Shown: one piece after another, positions 34,511 through 42,952 of the stretch
How positions within the stretch are numbered: position 1 is the first letter of the stretch
Layout of the letters: each line of letters opens with the position of its first letter
NCBI RefSeq assembly: GCF_018390515.1
Contig: NZ_JAHBBK010000003.1
Location: 866,522-930,521 of the forward strand
DNA from: Mucilaginibacter sp. Bleaf8
Lineage (GTDB): Bacteria > Bacteroidota > Bacteroidia > Sphingobacteriales > Sphingobacteriaceae
Direction: 5' to 3'
Length of the DNA: 64,000 bases
Made by a program: the position numbers and the translations under genes
The notes under the pieces: generated by a model
Databases searched by the model: none
The model's input: only the letters and a program-made list of their open reading frames with translations
Told to the model about the DNA's origin: nothing

Positions 34511-35698
34511 ATGCCATCATTAAACCGTAATCTGCAAAAACTTTTTACCATCACACAAAAGCCTGAGCGCCTTATTATTGGCTTAATGTCAGGCACGTCG
34601 TTAGATGGGTTGGATATTGCGGTGTGCCGGTTCTCTGGAAACGGTTTTGATACAAGATTTGAGCTGCTTAAATTCATTACGCTGCCTTATGATGATGCGT
34701 TCAGGCAGGAGGTTAAGCAGGTGTTTGCCCAACGGCAGACTGATCTGGAAAAAGTTTGTTTGCTAAATGCCCGGATAGGTATGCTGCATGCAGATATGAT
34801 TAAGCAGGCACTACGGCAATGGGGATGGGATTTTTCTGCAATTGATATTATTGCCAGTCATGGCCAAACTATCTATCACGTCCCCCGGCGCTTGCATGGC
34901 GGCGAAAGCTGGCCAAATGCAACCTTGCAGATCGGTGATGCTGATCATATAGCGGTGCAAACCGGTATTATCACCATCAGCGATTTCAGGCAAAAGCATA
35001 TTGCTGCAGGCGGTGAAGGTGCACCCCTGGCTTTGTATGGTGATGTTTTGCTGGGTTCAGATGCCCGGTGTAATCGCATTTTGCTCAACATTGGCGGTAT
35101 TGCCAACCTAACGTGGCTGCCTGCAGACCGGAACGAAATTATTTGTACAGACGTGGGCGCGGGTAATACTTTAATTGATGCGGCCTGCCGGCAGTATTTC
35201 AATTTACCTTATGATGCGGGCGGGCATATTGCAGCCAGCGGACAAGTACATCTGGCCTTACTCGATGCATTGCTGGCTCATCCGTTTTTTGCCGAAGCGG
35301 CGCCTAAAACAACCGGCCCCGAACTGTTTAGCAGTGATTATGTACAGCAGGCACGGCAACGTGCCGACGCTACGGACATACTTGCGGCTGACCTGGTTGC
35401 CACCCTGTCGGCCTTTACGGCCGAGGCCATTGTACGTTTTGTAAAATACAGTATAATGGGCAAGCCCGATGAGCTTTTGCTAAGCGGGGGAGGCGCTCGG
35501 AATAAGTTTATTGTAGATTATTTGAAACGGGCATTGCCGGGCGTTAAAGTTGCAGATACCGATACTATTGGTTTAAATGCAGATGCTAAAGAAGCTATCC
35601 TGTTTGCCTTGTTGGCTAATGAGGCCTTATGCGGCGAGCCTGTAGTGGTAGGAAATAACCCTGCTGTACTGATGGGGAAATTTAGCTTTCCGGTATGA
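34511..35698 (+). CDS. anmK: anhydro-N-acetylmuramic acid kinase
   Basis: A 395-residue ASKHA-fold kinase that cleaves and phosphorylates 1,6-anhydro-MurNAc to MurNAc-6-phosphate in peptidoglycan recycling. GLMSGTSLDGLDIAV at about residue 24, the ATP-site DVGAGNTLIDAA and LLSGGGARN near the C-terminus are diagnostic. TATTTTTA at 34499-34506 is a near-consensus -7 box only 5 bases before the ATG, so the mRNA may be leaderless or nearly so. It ends before a shared hairpin. Confidence 0.95.
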   Translation: MPSLNRNLQKLFTITQKPERLIIGLMSGTSLDGLDIAVCRFSGNGFDTRFELLKFITLPYDDAFRQEVKQVFAQRQTDLEKVCLLNARIGMLHADMIKQALRQWGWDFSAIDIIASHGQTIYHVPRRLHGGESWPNATLQIGDADHIAVQTGIITISDFRQKHIAAGGEGAPLALYGDVLLGSDARCNRILLNIGGIANLTWLPADRNEIICTDVGAGNTLIDAACRQYFNLPYDAGGHIAASGQVHLALLDALLAHPFFAEAAPKTTGPELFSSDYVQQARQRADATDILAADLVATLSAFTAEAIVRFVKYSIMGKPDELLLSGGGARNKFIVDYLKRALPGVKVADTDTIGLNADAKEAILFALLANEALCGEPVVVGNNPAVLMGKFSFPV

Positions 35699-35723
35699 AA
35701 TTACTAAAAGGAAAGCAGGTTAT

Positions 35724-35750
35724 AAAAAAAGCCCCTTAAGTGAGGGGCTT
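35724..35750. terminator. terminator shared by convergent genes
   Basis: An 8-bp stem (AAGCCCCT 35729-35736 with AGGGGCTT 35743-35750). The A-run at 35724-35730 becomes a T-run on the minus strand, so it best serves the NlpC/P60 gene, and it also lies 30 bases after anmK. Confidence 0.8.
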
Positions 35751-35755
35751 CATTT

Positions 35756-36310
35756 TTAGTTATCTTTATTTTCAGCAGCTTCTGATAATAAGCGGCCGCC
35801 TTTGTAGTAATATCGCGTCCAGTATGGGTCGGCAAGGTAGCTAATCATTACGCCTTTGCTTGATGAGGCATGAGCGAATTTGCCGTTGCCAATATAAACA
35901 CCTACGTGCGTAATGGCTTTACTGTGAATTTTAAAAAATATCAAGTCGCCTTCTTTCAATTCCTCTTTACCAACAGGATTAACCATGCTGAAGATGTTGC
36001 GGCTGTTATTGCCAATAGAGGTATTGAAAACCTTTGTGTACAATTGATAAGCAAAGCCAGAGCAATCAATACCGCGTTTGGTATCGCCGCCTAAGTGGTA
36101 AGGGGTACCAATCCAGTCATACACAAACTGGAATAATTTTACGTTTGATGTAGCAGATAACGCTACACCCATTATTTGTGAAAAGTAATCTTTGGCTAAA
36201 CTTTCTTGTTCGTCATTCTCTTTTGCTGGTGCATTTGGAATGCTTTTTGTTTGTGCCTGCGTGCTTAAAATACTCAGGGTTAGGGCAATAGCCAAGGTCA
36301 ATTTCTTCAT
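35756..36310 (-). CDS. NlpC/P60 (C40) cell-wall peptidase
   Basis: A 184-residue secreted cysteine peptidase (signal peptide 1-20, ending STQAQ). The C40 triad is visible: Cys83 in RGIDCSGFAYQLY, His135 in THVGVYIGNGKF, and His147 in FAHASS. Such enzymes cut gamma-D-Glu-diamino-acid or related bonds in muropeptides. There are no SH3 or other binding domains. Being convergent with anmK, it adds to a small cell-wall recycling neighbourhood. Confidence 0.92.
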   Translation of the reverse strand: MKKLTLAIALTLSILSTQAQTKSIPNAPAKENDEQESLAKDYFSQIMGVALSATSNVKLFQFVYDWIGTPYHLGGDTKRGIDCSGFAYQLYTKVFNTSIGNNSRNIFSMVNPVGKEELKEGDLIFFKIHSKAITHVGVYIGNGKFAHASSSKGVMISYLADPYWTRYYYKGGRLLSEAAENKDN

Positions 36311-36544
36311 CTAATCAGCCGTTCTTGGGGTAAAATCCTTTACTTGTTTATTAAACTGGACACGGGTGTCTATTGTTGAAGACAAAACTATAGATAAATT
36401 TCAAATATCCAAATCTTGAAAAGAATTTATTCTAAAATTAATTTACACTCGTCCGACAGTTAAGCCTATTACGTAAGCAGCCTTAAAAAGGATAATTATT
36501 TTTGATAAAAATTTCACTTTGTGGATTTTTTACGAGGATATAAT

Positions 36545-36552
36545 TAGATTTG
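36545..36552 (+). promoter_or_regulatory. pdhA promoter -7 box
   Basis: TAGATTTG fits TAnnTTTG; TTTG at 36518-36521 is a plausible -33 element (23-base spacing). The leader would be about 30 bases before the ATG at 36587. Confidence 0.6.
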
Positions 36553-36586
36553 CGCATTCTCAAAAACAGAAATTGATTCTTATATA

Positions 36587-37582
36587 ATGAGTTCAATCGA
36601 AATTACAAAAGACACCTACCTGATGTGGTACGAGTCTATGCTGTTGATGCGCAGATTCGAAGAAAAAACAGGCCAGTTATATGGTCAGCAAAAAATCAGA
36701 GGATTTTGTCACTTATACATTGGGCAGGAGGCTGTTTTAGCCGGAGCCATGTCGGTATTGCGCCATGAGGATGGTATGATTACCGCCTATCGTGATCATG
36801 CTCACGCTTTAGCTAAAGGCACCCACCCAAATGCGGTGATGGCCGAAATGTATGGTAAAGCTACCGGTTGCTCAAAAGGTAAAGGTGGTTCCATGCACAT
36901 GTTCGATAAAGAGAACAACTTCTACGGTGGTCACGGTATTGTAGGTGGCCAGATTCCACTGGGTGCCGGTATTGCATTTGCCGAACAGTTTAAAGGTACA
37001 GACAACGTATGCGTTACTTATATGGGTGACGGTGCTGTTCGTCAGGGTGCTTTGAACGAAACCTTTAACATGGCTGCATTGTGGAACTTGCCTGTTATCT
37101 TCATTTGCGAAAATAACGGTTACGCAATGGGTACTTCAGTAGCTCGTACTACTAAAGAAACCGATATCTATAAATTAGGTTTACCTTACGGTATCCCTTC
37201 ATCACCGGTTGATGGTATGGATCCTGTAGCTGTACATAATGCTATGGATGAGGCTGTACAACGCGCACGCAAAGGTGAAGGCCCAACCTTCCTGGAAATG
37301 CGTACTTACCGTTACAAAGGTCACTCCATGTCCGATCCGCAAAAATACCGCACTAAAGATGAGGTAGAGAGCTACAAAGCAAAAGACCCTATCGAAATAG
37401 TAAAACAAGCTATTGAAGAAAAAGGCTACGCCGACGAAAAATGGTTTGAGGAAATTGCCGCTAAGATTAAAGCCCAGGTTGACGAAGCAGTTAAGTTCTC
37501 TGAAGAATCACCATGGCCTGAAGCTTCTGAACTATACACCGATGTATACGTACAGCAAGATTACCCATACATCAGAGACTAA
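36587..37582 (+). CDS. pdhA: pyruvate dehydrogenase E1 component, alpha subunit
   Basis: A 331-residue thiamine-diphosphate-dependent subunit of the pyruvate dehydrogenase complex, converting pyruvate with E1 beta to hydroxyethyl-ThDP and acetylating E2. The ThDP motif GDGAVRQGALNETFNMAALWNLPVIF is followed by ICENNGYAMGTS. The phosphorylation-loop region YRYKGHSMSDPQKYR is conserved. It is followed 44 bases later by the E2 gene, but the E1 beta gene (pdhB) is not between them or anywhere in the window. Confidence 0.95.
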   Translation: MSSIEITKDTYLMWYESMLLMRRFEEKTGQLYGQQKIRGFCHLYIGQEAVLAGAMSVLRHEDGMITAYRDHAHALAKGTHPNAVMAEMYGKATGCSKGKGGSMHMFDKENNFYGGHGIVGGQIPLGAGIAFAEQFKGTDNVCVTYMGDGAVRQGALNETFNMAALWNLPVIFICENNGYAMGTSVARTTKETDIYKLGLPYGIPSSPVDGMDPVAVHNAMDEAVQRARKGEGPTFLEMRTYRYKGHSMSDPQKYRTKDEVESYKAKDPIEIVKQAIEEKGYADEKWFEEIAAKIKAQVDEAVKFSEESPWPEASELYTDVYVQQDYPYIRD

Positions 37583-37626
37583 CCTATTTTTACATTATTT
37601 AACCCCAAACTATTCATCAATATCAT

Positions 37627-39309
37627 ATGGCTGAAGTAGTTAAGATGCCGAAAATGAGCGATACCATGACCGAAGGGGTTATCGCAAAATGGCATAAAAA
37701 AGTTGGCGACAAGGTGAAATCCGGCGATTTACTGGCCGAGGTAGAAACCGACAAAGCCACTATGGATTTTGAATCCTATCAGGAAGGTACCTTATTGTAC
37801 ATTGGTGCTGAAGAAGGTGCTGCTGCTCCTGTTGACTCTGTGATTGCCGTTATTGGTAATGACGGAGAAGACTACAAAGCTGCTTTGGAAGGTGCCGGTT
37901 CCGGCGCTCCTGCTGCTGAAGCTAAAGAAGAAAAGCCTGCCGCTCAGGCCGAAGCTGCTCCGGCTGCAAAACCGGCTGCTGCTCCTGCTGTAGATACATC
38001 AAACATTCCGGCCGCTGTTATTCGTATGCCGCTTTTGAGCGATACCATGACAGAAGGCGTTATCAATAAATGGAACTTCAAAGTTGGCGACAAAGTAAAG
38101 TCTGATGACTCACTGGCCGACGTTGAAACCGACAAAGCTACCATGGAAGTGGTAGGTTACGAAGAAGGTACCCTGCTTTACATTGGTGTAAAAGAAGGTG
38201 AAGCTGCCAAAGTAAACGACATCATTGCAATTGTAGGTAAAGAAGGTACGGATGTTACCCCATTGCTGCAAGGCGGTGGTAGCGCTCCGGCACCAGAAGC
38301 TGCTGCTCCTGCTGCCGAAGAAGCTAAACCTGCTCAGGAAGCTGCTTCAACCGAAAGCTCATCTGCTGATGATAGCCGTGTAAAAGCATCTCCTTTAGCG
38401 CGTAAAATTGCTAAAGATAAAGGCATCAACTTAAACGATGTAAAAGGTTCAGCCGAAGGCGGCCGCATTGTGAAGAAAGATGTGGAAAGCTTTACGCCAT
38501 CTGCTAAATCTGCCGAACCAACTGCAAGCGTTGCACAGGTACAAGCCGAAGAAGCTGCCAGCGCCAAAGCTAAAGAAGGCGCTGCTAAAGCAGGTCCAAC
38601 CATTACTTTGGCACCGTTTGTAGGCGAAGAGAAATTCACCGAAAAACCGGTTACCCAAATGCGTAAAGTGATTGCTAAACGCTTAAGCGAAAGCTTGTTT
38701 ACTGCACCTCACTTCTTTGTAACCGTTTCAATTGATATGGATGCTGCTATGGTGGCCCGTACCAAAATGAACGAAGTGTCTCCGGTTAAAATTTCTTTCA
38801 ATGACCTGGTAGTTAAAGCCTGTGCGGTTGCTTTAAAACAACACCCTGCTATCAACTCATCATGGTTAGGCGACAAGATCCGTTTCAACGAGCACGTGAA
38901 CATCGGTATCGCTGTTGCGGTTGATGAAGGTCTGTTGGTACCGGTTGTTCGTTTTGCTGATGGCAAATCACTGAGCCGCATCAGCGCCGAGGTGAAAGAA
39001 TTTGCTAAGAAAGCAAAAGACAAGAAACTTCAACCAGCAGATTGGGAAGGTTCAACTTTCACTATCTCTAACTTAGGTATGTTTGGTGTGGATGAGTTTA
39101 CTGCCATCATTAACTCACCTGATTCATGTATCCTGGCTGTTGCCGGTATACAACAAGTACCGGTTGTTAAAAACGGTGCTGTTGTTCCGGGTAATGTGAT
39201 GAAAGTAACCCTAAGCGCCGACCACCGTACGGTTGATGGTGCTACCGCAGCTGCGTTCCTGCAAACTGTTAAATCATTGCTGGAAGAGCCGGTTAGATTA
39301 CTGATCTAA
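37627..39309 (+). CDS. pdhC: dihydrolipoamide acetyltransferase (E2) of pyruvate dehydrogenase
   Basis: A 560-residue E2. Two lipoyl domains (about 1-78 and 135-212) each carry the lipoylated Lys in ETDKATM. Ala/Pro-rich linkers follow, then the E3-binding domain at about 252-288 (VKASPLARKIAKDKGINL), and the catalytic domain ending in LSADHRTVDGATAAAFLQTV (His/Asp acetyltransferase motif). It transfers acetyl to CoA in the cytoplasm. It is in an operon with pdhA and followed by a strong terminator. Confidence 0.95.
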   Translation: MAEVVKMPKMSDTMTEGVIAKWHKKVGDKVKSGDLLAEVETDKATMDFESYQEGTLLYIGAEEGAAAPVDSVIAVIGNDGEDYKAALEGAGSGAPAAEAKEEKPAAQAEAAPAAKPAAAPAVDTSNIPAAVIRMPLLSDTMTEGVINKWNFKVGDKVKSDDSLADVETDKATMEVVGYEEGTLLYIGVKEGEAAKVNDIIAIVGKEGTDVTPLLQGGGSAPAPEAAAPAAEEAKPAQEAASTESSSADDSRVKASPLARKIAKDKGINLNDVKGSAEGGRIVKKDVESFTPSAKSAEPTASVAQVQAEEAASAKAKEGAAKAGPTITLAPFVGEEKFTEKPVTQMRKVIAKRLSESLFTAPHFFVTVSIDMDAAMVARTKMNEVSPVKISFNDLVVKACAVALKQHPAINSSWLGDKIRFNEHVNIGIAVAVDEGLLVPVVRFADGKSLSRISAEVKEFAKKAKDKKLQPADWEGSTFTISNLGMFGVDEFTAIINSPDSCILAVAGIQQVPVVKNGAVVPGNVMKVTLSADHRTVDGATAAAFLQTVKSLLEEPVRLLI

Positions 39310-39331
39310 TATTGCATTCAAACAATATATC

Positions 39332-39362
39332 AAAAGGCCATGCACATTGCATGGCCTTTTTT
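39332..39362 (+). terminator. pdhAC terminator
   Basis: A perfect 12-bp stem (39332-39343 with 39349-39360), 5-base loop and T-run, 22 bases after the E2 stop. Confidence 0.9.
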
Positions 39363-39375
39363 GTTTAGTAGTTGT

Positions 39376-40074
39376 ATGGAAACTTTTGCCGATAAGGTAC
39401 TCAGCTTTAACCGAAGCCTGGTTTATACAGGCGGGCCGCTGCCGCAAGGCATTCGTATACTTAATCCTTTTCAGGAGTCGCCGCAGGCTATATCTATAGC
39501 TCAGCAGTTTTATCAAAAGTATTATCATGACACTAACAAACGTCATATCATAGTGGGCATCAATCCCGGCCGGTTTGGCGGTGGTATAACGGGTATTCCG
39601 TTTACCGATCCTAAACGCCTCGAAAAGGAATGCGGCATCCGGTATGAGGGCTCGTCAGCACACGAGTTATCTTCGGTATATGTGTATGATGTTCTTAATG
39701 CCTTTGGTGGTGCGGCGGCTTTTTATAAGCATTTTTATATAAGCTCGGTTTGTCCGCTTGGCTTTACTACGGTTGATGCTAAAGGCAAAGAAAAGAACTA
39801 TAATTATTATGACAGCAAAGAACTGACACAGGCGGTTTATCCTTTCATTGTAGATAGCTTTAAAAAGCAAATTGAACTGGGTATACATACCGATGTTGCT
39901 TTTTGCTTTGGTAACGGTAAAAACGAAGCGTTTTTGTGCAAGCTTAATGCAGAGTATGGCTTCTTTGGCCGCATTGTAGCCTTGGAGCATCCGAGATTTA
40001 TAATGCAATATAAACTGCCAGCAAAGCAGTTTTACATAGATAAATATTTGGATGCTTTCCGTTCTGAGTTGTAG
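39376..40074 (+). CDS. SMUG2-type uracil-DNA glycosylase family protein
   Basis: A 232-residue protein of the uracil-DNA glycosylase superfamily, SMUG2 branch: HIIVGINPGRFGGGITGIPFTDP holds the active-site GINPGRFG motif, and LEHPRFIMQYK the C-terminal intercalation/His motif. It probably removes uracil or oxidised/deaminated bases. The ATG at 39376 is used; an ATG at 39340 lies inside the preceding terminator. It is convergent with the VWA gene across a long hairpin. Confidence 0.82.
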   Translation: METFADKVLSFNRSLVYTGGPLPQGIRILNPFQESPQAISIAQQFYQKYYHDTNKRHIIVGINPGRFGGGITGIPFTDPKRLEKECGIRYEGSSAHELSSVYVYDVLNAFGGAAAFYKHFYISSVCPLGFTTVDAKGKEKNYNYYDSKELTQAVYPFIVDSFKKQIELGIHTDVAFCFGNGKNEAFLCKLNAEYGFFGRIVALEHPRFIMQYKLPAKQFYIDKYLDAFRSEL

Positions 40075-40075
40075 C

Positions 40076-40126
40076 AATTACCCTTGCTGTTACCAATAGT
40101 TTGGATAAGCAACAGCAAGGGTAATT
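40076..40126. terminator. bidirectional hairpin
   Basis: A perfect 16-bp stem (40076-40091 with 40111-40126) with a 19-base loop, overlapping the end of the glycosylase gene and 14 bases before the VWA stop. Confidence 0.85.
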
Positions 40127-40140
40127 AATGATATTAGCGT

Positions 40141-42297
40141 TTAATTGTTAGCGGCTAACTCATTCTTGCTTAACAAACGTGCACTTTCGGCCAGCTTAAT
40201 AAATTCTGCCTGGTAACCTTCCTTGTCCTCACCTTTGGCGGCGCGGGCAATGTCAATGGCTTGTTTAAAGGTAGCTTTCTGTTTGTAATCGGATTCGCGC
40301 AACAGCAGACCCACTTCGGCCACCGCAGCTGCAAAGCGAAAGTCGGCCGATGTAGTTTCAAAAGTTTTAGGTCTGTCCATCACTATAGCTTGGCTCAGCT
40401 TGCTTTGCGATGATGTGGGTTCCTTATACCTAAACTTAATGGTCATCATTTCGGACGAGCTGTTGGTTATGGCCGATTTATCTGTTTTCTGATATTTGAG
40501 TGGATCTACGCTGGTTGTAAAATTGTCTTTCACGCCCGTAGGAATTATTTCATAAAAAGCCGTAACGGTATGCCCGGCGCCCATGTCGCCGGCATCTTTT
40601 AAGTCATTGTTAAAGTCTTCTTTATTGAGCAGGCGGTTCTCATACCCAATCAGGCGGTAAGCCTGCACCTTGGCCCCGTTAAATTCAAGCTGTAGTTTTA
40701 CATCCTTAGCCACGGTAAACAGTGTACCGCCAAACTCGCTTACCAGGGTTTTGCGTGCTTCGGTAATATTGTCGATATAAGCATAGTTACCATTGCCTTT
40801 ATCGGCCAGGGTTTCCATCTTACTATCTTTATAATTACCCATACCAAAACCCAGTACCGACAGGAAAATACCGCTTTTCCGTTCCTGTTCAATCAGGTGT
40901 TGCATATCCTGATCGGATGAAGCGCCTACGTTGAAATCGCCGTCGGTAGCCAGTACTACACGGTTGTTGCCTGCTTTTATAAAATTGTTTTTAGCAACCT
41001 CGTAAGCCAGTTTAATACCCTGCCCGCCCGCAGTGGAGCCGCCAGCACTCAGGCGGTCAATGGCGTCTTTAATAGTTGTTTTCTGGTCGCCGGGCGTAGC
41101 AGGCAATACCAGTCCGGCAGCGCCGGCGTACACTACAATAGCTACCTTATCCTGCGGGCGTAGCTGATCTACCAACATTTTTAACGACGATTGTACCAAC
41201 GGCAATTTATTGTAAGCATTCATCGATCCTGATACATCGATCAAAAAAACGAGGTTACTGGCCGGTAGTTTCTCAGTAGCTACCACTTTGGCTTTTAACC
41301 CGACGCGCAGCAGGCGGTGTTGCGGGTTCCAAGGAGCGGCGGCCAGTTCAGTATGGATGGCCACCGGCTCGTTATTTGTTGGAGCCGGATAATTGTAGCC
41401 AAAGTAATTTACCATTTCCTCAATACGTATGGCGTCTTTTGGAGGCAGTTGCCCGTTGTTGATGTAGCGGCGTATATTACTGTATGATGCGGCATCCACA
41501 TCAACACTAAAGGTAGAAAGCGGATTGTCCTTCGGGTTCTGAAAAGTGTTTTCTACCAATGGCGCGTACGATTCATCTGTCAGATCGAGCTGCGTAAAGT
41601 AGCCAGGATTTGGTACAACGGCTTGTTTGCTTTTTGCCTTGCTGTTTTTGGTGGTAACAATAATAACACCGTTTGTAGCCCGTGAGCCATATAGGGCTGT
41701 TGCTGATGCATCTTTAACTACGTTTATTGATTTGATGTGCTTGGGTTTGATACCGGCAATATTGTTAACAGGTACGCCATCCACAATATAAAGCGGTTGC
41801 TTACTATTGGTACTGGCTATGCCTCGAATTGTCAAATTCGATGCTGCACCTGGGCTTCCGTTAGCGGATATACTATGTGCTCTGCCTGGTAATGCTTTTG
41901 TTATGCCGTTCACCTGCATGCCGGGTAATGTAGCAATACTACCCGTTAAAGATACCTTTTGCTGCGTTCCATAACCAACCACTACCACCTCATTTAAAGA
42001 ATTGGTATCAGCTTTTAAGTAAATGTCAATCCTTTCTTTTTTACCAACGGCTATTGTTTGGCTTTGAAAGCCGATAAACAGGAAGGTTAGTTTCTTTACA
42101 TTTTGCGTAAGTAGCAACCGGTAATGTCCGGCGCTGTCCGTAATGCAGCCTGTGCGAGTACCTTGGGCAATGATGTTTACGCCGGGTAGAGGTTGCTTGC
42201 TCTCATCATAAACAGTGCCGGTGATGGTGCGGTTGCTACGTTGTGCCCAGGCGGTTAGGCTTAGTAATAGCAGCAGTAAAAGTGTAAGCTTTTTCAT
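40141..42297 (-). CDS. VWA-domain protein with SusC-type regulatory and plug modules
   Basis: A 718-residue exported protein (signal peptide 1-19). In order: carboxypeptidase-regulatory-like domain (about 24-95; ITGTVYDESKQPLPGVNI); a SusC/RagA TonB-plug module (about 104-217) with VVVVGYGTQQKVSLTG, TIRGIAS, PLYIVDG and ALYGSRATNGVIIVTT; a von Willebrand N-terminal region (about 240-330); a VWA domain with the MIDAS DVSGS at 354-358; and a C-terminal DUF3520-type region, as in YfbK. There is no outer-membrane barrel, so the plug is not part of a transporter. The ATG at 42295-42297 begins the signal peptide. It is divergent from an ECF sigma gene (85-base gap), whose anti-sigma-like partner has the same plug. 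Confidence 0.88.
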   Translation of the reverse strand: MKKLTLLLLLLLSLTAWAQRSNRTITGTVYDESKQPLPGVNIIAQGTRTGCITDSAGHYRLLLTQNVKKLTFLFIGFQSQTIAVGKKERIDIYLKADTNSLNEVVVVGYGTQQKVSLTGSIATLPGMQVNGITKALPGRAHSISANGSPGAASNLTIRGIASTNSKQPLYIVDGVPVNNIAGIKPKHIKSINVVKDASATALYGSRATNGVIIVTTKNSKAKSKQAVVPNPGYFTQLDLTDESYAPLVENTFQNPKDNPLSTFSVDVDAASYSNIRRYINNGQLPPKDAIRIEEMVNYFGYNYPAPTNNEPVAIHTELAAAPWNPQHRLLRVGLKAKVVATEKLPASNLVFLIDVSGSMNAYNKLPLVQSSLKMLVDQLRPQDKVAIVVYAGAAGLVLPATPGDQKTTIKDAIDRLSAGGSTAGGQGIKLAYEVAKNNFIKAGNNRVVLATDGDFNVGASSDQDMQHLIEQERKSGIFLSVLGFGMGNYKDSKMETLADKGNGNYAYIDNITEARKTLVSEFGGTLFTVAKDVKLQLEFNGAKVQAYRLIGYENRLLNKEDFNNDLKDAGDMGAGHTVTAFYEIIPTGVKDNFTTSVDPLKYQKTDKSAITNSSSEMMTIKFRYKEPTSSQSKLSQAIVMDRPKTFETTSADFRFAAAVAEVGLLLRESDYKQKATFKQAIDIARAAKGEDKEGYQAEFIKLAESARLLSKNELAANN

Positions 42298-42382
42298 GGT
42301 TGTATAGTTTTGGTTTTTATAGAAGATGCAGTAACCGATACATTTCCATAAGCCGCAGAAAAAAATTATTTTACATCCGTTC

Positions 42383-42952
42383 ATGAAACTGTTCAGCCTC
42401 AACAAAAAGCCCGTTACAGAAGGTGATGAAGACCTGCTGCAACGCTATCGCCAAACCGGCGATTTGGCTGTGCTTGGACAGCTTTATGAACGCTACATGC
42501 CGCTGGTTTACGGTGTGTGCTTAAAATATTTGCAAAATGAGGAGCAGAGTAAAGATGCGGTAATGCAGATATTTGAAGAGCTGATTGTTAAAGTTACCCG
42601 GCACGAAGTAAAGCAGTTTAAAAGCTGGCTGTATGTGCTGGCCCGTAACTTTTGTTTGATGCAGTTACGTGCAGGTAAAAAAATGGAAACGCTAAGTATA
42701 GATGAGGTTATGGAATTTCCGTTTGTTTTGCATCCTGATGATAACAACGAACTGCAGTTGCAAGGTTTGGAACGTTGCATGCAAAAACTAACCGCCCCGC
42801 AGCAACAAAGCATCGATTTGTTTTACCTGCGCGAAAAGTGTTATAAAGAGGTGGCCGAAATAACCGGCTACACCTTAAACGAAGTAAAGAGCTATATACA
42901 GAACGGAAAACGAAACTTAAAAATTTGCCTGGAGACCAACCGTGAGCGCTAA
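42383..42952 (+). CDS. ECF-type RNA polymerase sigma factor
   Basis: A 189-residue sigma-70 family protein. Region 2 spans about 20-90 (LGQLYERYMPLVYGVCLKYLQNEEQSKDAVMQIFEELI, then FKSWLYVLARNFCLMQLR) and region 4 about 130-180 (APQQQSIDLFYLREKCYKEVAEITGYTLNEVKSYIQNGKRNL). Its stop overlaps the next gene's GTG start by 11 bases, coupling their translation, as is usual for sigma/anti-sigma pairs. Its targets probably include its own operon and perhaps the divergent VWA gene. Confidence 0.92.
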   Translation: MKLFSLNKKPVTEGDEDLLQRYRQTGDLAVLGQLYERYMPLVYGVCLKYLQNEEQSKDAVMQIFEELIVKVTRHEVKQFKSWLYVLARNFCLMQLRAGKKMETLSIDEVMEFPFVLHPDDNNELQLQGLERCMQKLTAPQQQSIDLFYLREKCYKEVAEITGYTLNEVKSYIQNGKRNLKICLETNRER

